The notes under the pieces: generated by a model | Database searches by the model: none | The model's input: only the letters and a program-made list of their open reading frames with translations | What the model was told of the DNA's origin: nothing | NCBI GenBank assembly: GCA_038501625.1 | Contig: JAZAYU010000179.1 | Span: 496,001-560,000 of the forward strand | DNA from: Corbicula japonica | Taxonomy: Eukaryota > Mollusca > Bivalvia > Venerida > Cyrenidae | Length of the DNA stretch: 64,000 nt | Direction: 5' to 3' | Shown here: piece by piece, positions 37,711 to 47,900 of the stretch | Layout: every line of letters begins with the position of its first letter | How positions within the stretch are numbered: the first letter of the stretch is position 1 | Program-made: the position numbers and the translations under genes

Positions 37711-38463
37711 ATGAGAGAAATGTTTAAAGAATATGATGAAAAGATGGGTGCTAGAATAACAAAATTAGAAGAGAAGTTCTCAGGGATGCTTGACCAGTTG
37801 AAAAGAGGCATAAATTCAATAAGAGTAGAGGTATATGACACCAAAAATGAGGTCTTAGAACTAAAAACAAAAGTTAATGATATAGAAGCAAATATATCTT
37901 TACAAAGTGAACGCCTTGATAAGAAGCAAGAATCATATGAAGATCTAATAGAAAAACACAAAGCTGAGCTCAAAGAAATGAATGAGAAGTTTTTGATGCA
38001 GGAGAAACATGACAGGCGTTACAACCTTTTATTCTACGGCTTTCTAGAAAAAGAAAACTTAAAAGATACTATGAAAGCGTTCTTCAAAAAGTTGGATATC
38101 AATGATGAAAGAATAAAGGCAATGACCTTTGCGAACTACCACAGGCTCCCTGCTGTAAAAGGGCAAAAACCAATTATAGTGAAGTTTGTATCCATGGAGG
38201 ACCGGGAATTGATTATGTCGAAAGCATTTCATCCATTGTTACGCGAGGAAAAGAAAAGAATTCTTTCGGACCTTCCAGTGGTAATGAAGAAAGAGAGAGG
38301 GAGATTGGCACAAGCGTCATTTAAAATCAGGTCTGAAGAAAAACTTAAAACAAGAATAGTAGAAAAGGGTCTTCAGGTGTATCTGGAAGTAAGAAAAGAC
38401 TTGAAGCAGAAATGGAAAAGACGTGAAATAATCACAGATGAGGAAGAAAGTGACATTAATTAA
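37711..38463 (+). CDS. LINE C ORF1
   Basis: An intact 250-codon frame. Residues about 1-95 are a charged heptad-like coiled coil (trimerisation region in L1 ORF1p). From about residue 103, DRRYNLLFYGF starts an RRM-like fold, and KPIIVKFVSMEDRELIMSKAF continues it. The C-terminal part (ILSDLPVVMKKERG...) matches the L1 ORF1 C-terminal domain with conserved DLP and basic residues, which bind RNA and melt nucleic acids. The open frame extends upstream to a TAA near 37635; 37711 is the first Met. This is the best-preserved part of LINE C. Confidence 0.85.
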   Translation: MREMFKEYDEKMGARITKLEEKFSGMLDQLKRGINSIRVEVYDTKNEVLELKTKVNDIEANISLQSERLDKKQESYEDLIEKHKAELKEMNEKFLMQEKHDRRYNLLFYGFLEKENLKDTMKAFFKKLDINDERIKAMTFANYHRLPAVKGQKPIIVKFVSMEDRELIMSKAFHPLLREEKKRILSDLPVVMKKERGRLAQASFKIRSEEKLKTRIVEKGLQVYLEVRKDLKQKWKRREIITDEEESDIN

Positions 38464-40059
38464 TAGATTATGGTGAAATTACAGTGGTACACATGTAGTA
38501 CAAATTTGACACTCAATATGATGTAAATATAAAATCCAGACAGAAGAGGGACTTGAAAATATCAAAACTCTTATGTGTATAGTGTATTTGTATTATTGCT
38601 TGTGTAAGAAAATATGTTCATTTTAAATATTTATGCTTAACTTGTCTTAACCCTTGCCTTAACATAGAAGCATTTCTATGCATGTGCGGCCTGCTGGACC
38701 TGGATCAGCCGGCATGTCCTTGTCGTCTGATCGGGATCTGCACTGTCGGATTTTGGTCAGAAATAACATTACAAATAAAAAAGCGAATATCCTGATCAGA
38801 CGGCACGGTGTTTCTAGCTGATCTGTATCTAAACTGTTCGCCCTTGCAATTGGTGTGCATCTACGGTGGAAGAGGTTAACAAACAGCTACATGTAAAAAA
38901 CAGTAAAATTTATGTATCTTCACTATAGTAAAATGCCTATTTTTGGAGCCAGATATAGTTCAAATACGCAGTCAAGTTAAAAGAAATTTAATAAAATTAC
39001 AAATCTGCATTGCAAGATATAATCCTTTGTTGTAAAATAATTAAATATTAATAAGGATGATTAAATCTTTCAAATTATAAACTCATGAATAATTTTGGAG
39101 TCATCGTTTGTTATACACATTACACGAGAAAGATCTGGCTTTAAAATGTGAATAATTTAAACAGATTATCATATTGATAATGAAAGCATATGCATGTTTT
39201 TTCTTGTCTGTGGTAGTTTTTTTGTTTTTTACCTATCACTATATTAAGTTATAAAGGATGCAATACATACCTTTTACGTTTTATCCGAACATTTCAACTG
39301 GACATCTTTAAGGGATCTTTTAATAGCATTCCGCAGTTTAAGTACCAGTTTTGCTCTTTGAAAGATTGTTTTTGTGGATCTATCAACATGCTGCATACAC
39401 TTGTAAAAATGTTTTGTTTTTTTTCAGCTGATTTATTTATTCACACAGAAAATGGTATTTGAAATAGCTAGGTGATTACATGCACCTTTACTCCTGGAAA
39501 ATTAAGTAGTAAACACCTAGACACTATTTCAACTAACACACTTCTCTGTGAACTTGAAAATGTTTGTTTACTATTGATGATTGAACTTGTACTTGTAGAA
39601 TGTAGATACATGTATACTGCGCCGTTTAATATCCAATATATTTCCAAATGCCGGTAAATTCTGAACAAGTTGTGTGTGTTTTCAAATTATAAACAGTGTT
39701 TATATACTGTCCAGCGTGATCTAAATTCCAATCCGTGTTAATAATTGTAATTTGTACTTTCATTTTCTGAAAACGTGGTTATCTAGGACACACGGTGCAG
39801 ATATACATTTTAACCCGTCAAATTATACATAAACATAACAGGTTAGCAACGGCTATTGATTTTGTACCTTCAAAGCGTCTAAAAGTGTAGTGATGAAATT
39901 AATGGTTTATATTTGGACTTTCTCTTTTTTCTGTACCGCTTTAACTTTGCAGAATGTATAAAAGGAATTTAAATGTAAAAGTTTGGGGATTTATGGCGAT
40001 AATTATTATTGACACCGTTTACACTAGGACACCAACATCAGGTGACAGCTCTATTTTAA
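38464..40059 (+). other. Unexplained 1.6 kb between LINE C ORF1 and ORF2
   Basis: L1/Tx1 elements rarely have such a long inter-ORF region. At about 38645-38885 is a GC-richer segment with inverted words (gtcgtctgatcgg / cctgatcagacgg) that resembles a MITE-like repeat common in molluscs, from memory. The rest is AT-rich without coding signal. A further old insertion is likely, but I could not find its duplicated target. Confidence 0.5.
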
Positions 40060-40589
40060 TCAGTATTTTCATAGCTCGTAACAGGTGATGTGATCAAAAT
40101 ATTATCTCAGAATCGTACAGAAAAGAAGAGATGTTTTTCACTTTGTAAGACAATTACAGTACAACGTTATATGCCTACAGGATGTGCACATTTCAAACAA
40201 TTTATGTTCATACGTAAAGGCTGAGTGGGGAAACGACATATACATATCTCCTTTTATTAATAACAGCAGAGGGGTCATGATTCGTTTTCAAAATAACTTC
40301 GAACAAAGAGTAAAAAAGACTATTATAGATGATAGAGGTAATTATATTATACTTGGTGTTCAGATAGGTAATAAAATATAACAACCGCAAGTGTTTATGG
40401 TCCCAACGATGACAATACCACTTTTTATAATGATTTTTTACAAAATGTTTAACAAATAGATACGAGTACGTGATACTTTGTGGGGACTGGAATTTCGTAC
40501 TTAACCCAGCAGTAGATTATGAAAATTATATTAATATAAATAACCCGAAATCTAGATCCGTTATCTTAAATTTGTTAAATACGGGAGAG
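40060..40589 (+). pseudogene. LINE C ORF2, N-terminal endonuclease
   Basis: Broken plus-strand frames read KRRDVFHFVRQLQYNVICLQ then DVHISNN and AEWGNDIYISPF, NNSRGVMIRFQNNF and GNYIILGVQ. Further on, in another frame, they read LCGDWNFVLNPAVDYENY. These are successive blocks of an L1/Tx1 apurinic-type endonuclease (target-site nicking). A stop near 40093 and at least one frameshift break it. It ends at the TA where the mariner-like element sits and continues at 42693 with DIWRNLNPNTKRFTWK. Confidence 0.8.
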
Positions 40590-40591
40590 TA

Positions 40592-42690
40592 CTAGGGATG
40601 ATCCAAAATAACGTAGACTTTTGTTATTGTATCTTAATTTGAAACACGTTCGCAATAAATTAAATACTAAATTCAATCAGAACACAAAAGTAACAAAATC
40701 AGCTAAAATGTTAATATATTTAATCGATTTCAAAAGCGCGTCGCATATTTGAATAACCATGGTAACACGCAGGCGGCGCACGTCATTGCCATTGTACTTT
40801 ATAAAGCAAATACCTGTTTATATAAACAAAACTACCAGTGGGAAAAGAGCCAAATTTCGCAACTGCAAAGCGCGATATACGTATGATGTCATGCCAAACT
40901 TTTATGTCATTCGGACGTTGCGTTTTTAAAACATTCAATATTTAAGAGAGCTATCACCTACCTAAAAACGTCAGAAATGTCGTCGTCAGATCGCCCGGAA
41001 ATACGCGCTATTATCAATTCCGTCATGAGTTTTGAAAATTAACTCATGAAAAGCTAAAATAATTTATCAGACGCAAACGAAAACTTCAGTTAGCCGAGCT
41101 GTAGTTTTTAAGTGGTACCAGTGTGTTTTTGTACGGTCAGGAGAGCCATTAAATAGGCCTGGGGTAAGGAAAAAAGTTTTAAAAAATCGGCGTTACGACA
41201 GTGACGTCAAGCTGGGAGGCAATTGAAGCGGACAAAAGTTAAACTATTATGGCGCTTTTCGAGCTATTCTAGACTGGGTGAAGTAGCGTGCAACGGATAT
41301 TGCCGAACAAATTACATTTTTAAAGGTATGTTAATAATTAATTAACAAATTTGTTTTTCAAGATATGTTTTTGTTTGGTATGTGAATCATTAAAAAGTCA
41401 TTCATTATCGAATAAGAAAAAAATACGCTAGTTATTTTAATTACAATTGAGTAAACAGCTACAGAGACTGTGTCCACAATGCAAAGACTTGTTATATAAC
41501 AACAATTACAAATTTGTTATGAATTATTTTTACAGGTGCACGCCCGTTGCTGAGGAACCGCAATACCTTGGGTATTGCATACCCGGTCGTTACTTCGGCG
41601 AGAAAGGACCAATTTCTTGATCGCCTCATAACAACTGGCGAAAAATTGACCAGCATTAATTCCGTGCTATGTTCGATCAATGGGTTTTCCGGCTTGCATT
41701 TCGGTGACGGGGTCTTTTTTAAAGAAACTTTGAACATACACTGCATCGCTAACGCTGCGCCCGTGAATTAACGTCGTTGACGTTGAGGGATCTAATTTGA
41801 CGTGCGCCTGATAGCGCTTAGTGTATAGGAATAACCATGCCGTAATTTTGAAGTTTGCGACGGTATACACAGATTTTAATGGTCGGAAATATTTTTAACG
41901 GCGAAGGCCGTAATTTTGAAGTTTGCGACGGTGTACACAGATTTTAATGGTCGCAAATATTTTTAACGGCGAAGGCCGTAATTTTGAAGTTTGCGACGGT
42001 ATACACAGATTTTAATGGTCGCAAATATTTTTAACGGCGAAGGCGCAGCCTGAGCCGTTAAAATGATTTAAGACCATTAAAATCTGTGTATACCGTCGCA
42101 AACTTCAAAATTACGGCCTTCGCCGTTAAAAATATTTGCGACCATTAAAATCTGGCATGGTTATTCCTATTCTAACGCTCTTCCATACTATACTCAATCG
42201 GGCCTTATTCCATATGTTAAACGGGGACCGTGTTCTATTTATCCGTATAGTAAACAACGGTACGGTATTACCCAAATGAACCCGATTATCCATACGTCAG
42301 TGAGATTATCGACAGTAAACTAGTTTAATAAATCCCAAATAGAGGTCTAAACTTCAACATTTTTATTACATCGACGTTTCGGCCATAATGCCTTCTTCAG
42401 GATTGTTTGTCATAACAGGAAATGACGTCAACGTCAAACGACAGTAAACAAGGAATTTTACGGTCGCAAATTTTCGCCATCTGACTAATCAGATTGCTCG
42501 AAATTTATTTAGTGCGTTAGAATATGTTTTTAATTGTTCATAGTTGTATTACTTGATGTTGTATTTTGCTGATATTTTGTAAAAAAATATGCTGAACATA
42601 TTCCGATTAAAGCTTGTGTAATGTTATTTATGGTATTTTAAAAATATGAAAATTATAACAAAAGTCTACGTTATTTTGGATCATCCCTCG
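40592..42690. mobile_element. Mariner-like non-autonomous DNA transposon
   Basis: 2,099 bp flanked by TA on each side (40590-40591 and 42691-42692). Terminal inverted repeats of about 35 bp begin CTAGGGATGATCC at the left and CGAGGGATGATCC at the right, continuing 'aaaataacgtagactttt' inward. TA duplication and a C-G-A-G-G-G-like terminus are typical of Tc1/mariner elements. No transposase frame is visible; the interior holds a 68-bp tandem repeat and fold-back (41827-42168). Removing it restores the LINE C endonuclease frame. Confidence 0.9.
41827..42168. repeat. Fold-back: three 68-bp tandem units facing one inverted unit
   Basis: Units start 'gccgtaattttgaagtttgc' at about 41839, 41907 and 41975; a reverse-complement unit spans about 42053-42145. 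The whole is enclosed by 'aggaataaccatgc' (41828) and 'gcatggttattcct' (42155). The turn is GC-rich (ggcgaaggcgcagcctgagcc). It can fold into alternative hairpins because any of the three left units can pair with the single right unit. Confidence 0.9.
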
Positions 42691-42692
42691 TA

Positions 42693-44900
42693 TATAGACA
42701 TTTGGCGAAATCTTAATCCAAATACAAAAAGGTTTACATGGAAGCAAAATAATCCAACGCGAAAGCAAGCAAGGTTAGATTATTTTTTAAATAAATTCTC
42801 ACTTAAAACCATTCGTTGTTGATGCAAAAACAGTTCCGGGATATCGTTCAGATCATGCTGGTATAATCCTAGATGTCCAATTAGTAGAAACTTCAAGAGG
42901 GAAGGGATACTGGAAGTTTAACAACTCGTTGTTAAGAGATAATGATTATATACTTTTAGTTAAAAACACTCTTAAAACTTTACTTTTACAACATAGGGAA
43001 GATGAAAACTACGACATAAGTAACCCAGAGTCTTATAAAGATCTTAGATTAAACATAAACGATCATCTTTTTTTAGAAACTTTCCTAGTTATATGAAGGG
43101 GAGAAACAACAAAATACAGTGCTACGAAAAAGAAGAAAGATGAAAAATTAGAAAAAGACATTTTAAAAAGCATTGAAAATCTCGAAAACGTATAACATAC
43201 AAACTTTCAAAATGTGAATGAAACAATTTTTGGTGAACTTTCGGAGAAAAGACGTGAACTTGAAAATTTGAGAAAAAATAAAATTGAGGGAGTAATGATA
43301 CGATCCAAAGCAAGGTATGACAATTTGGGAGAAAAACCAACAAAATACTTTTTTAATTTAGAAAAACGAAACTTTATTTATAAAACTATGATAAAACTTA
43401 TAGACGAGAATAACAGGGAATATTTAACGACAGAAAACATTTTAAAATACCAAAAAAGTTACTACAACGATCTTTATAAAAACTGTATGGATATTGACGA
43501 TAAACCGATTGACGAAATTATGGAACCAAACTCAAAAAGCTTTCAGAAGTAGAGAAGAATTATTTAGAGGGGGAAATAACTCTGCAAGAACTAGACTTGG
43601 CCATTAAAAATATGAAAAATGACAAAAGTCCGGGACTAGATAGATATACGGCCGAATTCTTTAATTGTTTTGGATTGAAATTTCACCCTTTATTTTAAAA
43701 TCGATTAATTAGTATTATAACAATTGTAGTTTGTCTATTACTCAGAAACAAAGCGTTATTACATGCTTACCAAAACCAAACAAGGACAGGTGCTTTCTTA
43801 AGAACTGGAGATCCATATCATTGTTAAATGTAATTTACAAGCTAGCGTCTTCAAGAATAGCCAACAGACTTAAAAAGAAATTAAATAAACTGATTCATTC
43901 CGATCAAAAAGGACTTATAGCCGGACGATTCATAGGGGAAAATATTAGAAAATATATGATATATTATTTGAAACAGAAACACAAAAAACACCAGGTCTGT
44001 TACTATCGGTCGACTTTCAACAAGCCTTTGATTCTTTATCCTGGAAATTTATTCATAAGGTTTTAGACTTTTATCAATTCGGACCCTCTTTTAAAAAATG
44101 GATTCGTCTTTTTCAAAGCGGTTCAGAAACTTGTATAATTCAAAATGGTAATCTTTTTGATTTTATAAAACTATGTAGGGGTTGCAGACAAGGGGATCCA
44201 ATATCCCCGTATATTTTTATTCTCAGTGTAGAAATATTAGGAAATATGATAAGAAAAAACACAAGAATCAAGGGAATAACACTTAATAATTATGAACATA
44301 AGTTAAGTCAGTACGCGGACGACACGCAAATTTTTCTAAACGGTTCTGAAATATCTTTGAAAAATTGTTTAAAAGAACTAGATAATTTTTATAATATGTC
44401 AGGTCTAAAAATAAATATTGAAAAAACCAAAGCCCTTTGGATCGGATCATTAAACAATTCTAGAATTAAACAATGCCCAGAAATACCGTTAGACTGGGAA
44501 AATACATCAATAAAAATTAAGGTGTGTACTCTGCAAATGTTTATGAAATATGGAACCTTAATGGACCAGAAATTATAAGTAAATGTGAATCATTGATTAA
44601 ATCTTGGTCAAAAAGAAATTTACCGTTGTTAGGAAAAGTAACGGTTATTAAGTCTCTAATTCTGTCAAAATTTTTACATTTATTTAAAGCGTTGCCGACT
44701 CCACCCATTGAAATACTAAAAACAATTGAAAAAATGGTGTTCAAATTTCTTTGGAATAATGGCCCGGATAGAATTAAACGAAATATTTCTTACAAACCAG
44801 TCGACGAGGGTGGTTTAGGAATGACCAATATTAACATATTTATGAAGAGTTTGAAATTAACATGGATTCGAAGATTATTAACTCAGAACAGTGATAGTAT
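42693..44900 (+). pseudogene. LINE C ORF2, endonuclease end and reverse transcriptase
   Basis: Reads DIWRNLNPNTKRFTWK, ARLDYFL, GYRSDHAGIILDV and RGKGYWKFNNSLL, the C-terminal endonuclease blocks of L1/Tx1 (catalytic SDH). The linker EKPTKYFFNLEKRN follows, then RT blocks KDRCFLKNWRSISLLNVIYK, ADQKGLIAGRF-like, FQQAFDSLSW-like, CRQGDPISPYIFI and the catalytic SQYADDTQIFL near 44312. At least four frame changes occur. The last segment (to 44900) ends LTWIRRLLTQNSDS, exactly where LINE D enters. Confidence 0.85.
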
Positions 44901-47900
44901 TGTTCTCCTGCAAGATCGGATCCCCAAGATCGTTCCCCAGACAGGCAACATCCCAAAGAACGGGCTGAAAGCGATGGCTAGGACCGGCCGGGGACGGTGA
45001 TTCCATGTCCGGTAACCCTGGAAAACAGCAAAACATGTTCATGTAAATATTATAATCATGATAAATTTAAATATTGTGTTCATGCAATTAATTCACAAGT
45101 GCAAGAAAACGAAAAAAGTGTCTCGGAAAACAACCAACGTATTCTGTGCCCTGATTCCAAGTGTGTGATGGAAAATAGTGTTGAGAAACCTGCGGTCTAC
45201 GCACCTGTACCATTAATACAAATAAACACCAGCGAGAATGTAAACAAAGTTGTTAATAGCATCTGCGATAATTGTGATCTACTGAACTCGGTTAAAAATT
45301 CTACCACCGTCGATTTATCGGAAACATCTGTGTATGAGCAAAGTGTTGACTTGCCGTGTTCATCTACTGCAGCTTCGTGCCAGCTCCGTGCTAACTTGTT
45401 CGACAACATTAACAACAGTGATGAGAGTGCTAGTTTAAATACCTGCCACAAGATTGATCATTGTAATACAGCTGAAAGTTCAAATATTGTTATATTAGAA
45501 ACATATTTTTGTGAAAAATGTATTAACTTACCATGTTCATCTACTGTCTCCTCATGCCAGCATTTTATTTCGCGTGCCGCCGAAAACGTCGTCCCTGCTG
45601 CTAGTCTGCTTAACAACAATGAGTCCACCTCTTTTTCTGATTGCCAAAGTCTACAAACAGAAAATATTTCATTATTATCGAAATCTAAAAACGTGTATTC
45701 TGATTATACTTTACGCATAGGTAGCCTTAACGTCTGTGGACTAAAGAAAAAGGTTTTATACCCAGATTTCTCAGAATTACTTGACAAATATGATATTTTT
45801 TGCGTTCAGGAAACAAAACTTGATATACATGATTATATTAATGTCAAAGACTTTACCTTTTATAGCAAAACTCGATCTAAAGATGTCAAAAGGAAGTCTG
45901 GAGGAATAGGCTTTTTCGTACGAAATTCCATTGCTAACAAAATTGAAATTATTGAATCTAATTGCGAATATATTTTTTGGCTAAAAATTAAACAGAATGC
46001 TGGTATGAACGAGGATACTGACATTATCATTGGATCATTGTATGTACCTCCCTCTATCTCACGTTTTTTCAACGATGATGAATTTCAGTGTTTGGGAAAT
46101 GAAGTCTATGAAAAATGTAATATTTTCAAATACTGTATCCTAATTGGTGATGTAAATGGTCATACATCTAATCTGCCAGATTTCATAGAAATGGACGATT
46201 TTATGGCGAGAGAATTTAGCCTTGATGACGATTTTTTAAATATATTCAATAGTGTAGATTCACTGACTAATTATAACTTCCCTAGAAACAGGGAATCAAA
46301 AGATAACAAAACAAACTCTGTTGGCCTTAAATTCCTAGAATTGTTATCATGTAATAATCTATTTATCATCAATGGCAGAACGATGGATGACCGTTTAGGC
46401 AATTTTACTTTTAGAGATGTATCTGTTATTGATTATGCAGTTGCGTCTTTACATTGTTTCCCTTTTATAAAAACTTTTTGTATTAGTGAATCAGAAACGC
46501 TCCTATCTGACGGGCATTCTATACTTACCCTCCACATTAATATTCCAGTATTAGTTGAAAATTCATTAGACACAGAAACTCCTTTAATTAATAACGACCA
46601 GCATATCAAACCTCCCAAATGGCAATCTGACCTGAAAGAACAATATGTAAATAATATTAACACTCTTAAATGCGATGAACTTTACACAACTTTAATTAAC
46701 AAAAACGCACGAATGTCGAAATCTGATATTAATGCGGCTACAAACACAATTGCAGATATATTAAAAGCTTCAGCTTTTCAAACTTTTACTAGAAAACAAA
46801 ACTCTAGCAATTTATTTACCTGTAGACCTAACAATAATAAATTAAAACCCTGGTTTGGACCCCAATGCGTAAAAGCGAGAAACTTATTTCATGCAGCACG
46901 AAGGAATTATCGCCTTCACCGTAATGATCAATTTAAAAATGAATTAAATCGTGCAAGTCGTTTCTATAAACAAACTATGAATACATTCTTATGTAAACAC
47001 AAGACTCGTAATGAAAAAAGGCTAAGGGATTTAAGTTCATACAAACCTAAAGACTACTGGAAAATCCTTAATAGTTTGAAAGACAATAAGAGCGAACAAA
47101 TGCCAAAATTGGACGAATTTTATGAATATTTCAAAAATATAAATTCAAATGATTATGTTAACCAAACACAGAACCAACCTTCAGAAAACCTAAACGATCA
47201 TCCTGTTGAGTATAACACCGACACTCTAAACAGCAAAATTACATTGGAAGAAATTAGTAAAATGATAGATAAATCTAGTAATTCAAAAGCGGCGTCCCCC
47301 CAAGATTTTATACTTAATGAATACATTAAAAGTACAAAAACTATTATGCTACCCATATATACAATTCTTTTTAATAACATTTTTGATTCTGGAATCTTAC
47401 CTGATTCATGGCTCATGGGTACGATTAAACCTATTTATAAGAAAAAGGGTTCTTCTTTAGACCCGGTCAATTACAGACCAATTACAATTCTAAGCTGCCT
47501 CGGAAAATTATTCACGTCTATTCTTAACGAACGAGTAACGAAATTTTTAAGCCAAAATCAGCTTTTGAATGAGAATCAGGCTGGTTTTAGAGCCAACTAC
47601 TCGACTACTGACCATATTTTTACATTGAAATTTCTAATTGACAATTTAAGAGCCCATAGAAAGAAATTATTTACCTGTTTTGTTGATTTTTCCTGTGCCT
47701 TTGATAAGATATGGAGGGCCGGACTATGGTCCAAATTAATCAGGCAAGGTATTCGTGGTAAAATTTACAACATTATACTTAATATGTATTCTAACATAAA
47801 ATCTTGCGTCTCAATAAATTCAAGTTTCTCCCCATTTTTTCAAAGTGATTGTGGAGTCCGTCAAGGTGAGAATTTATCACCGATCCTATTTTCAATTTAT

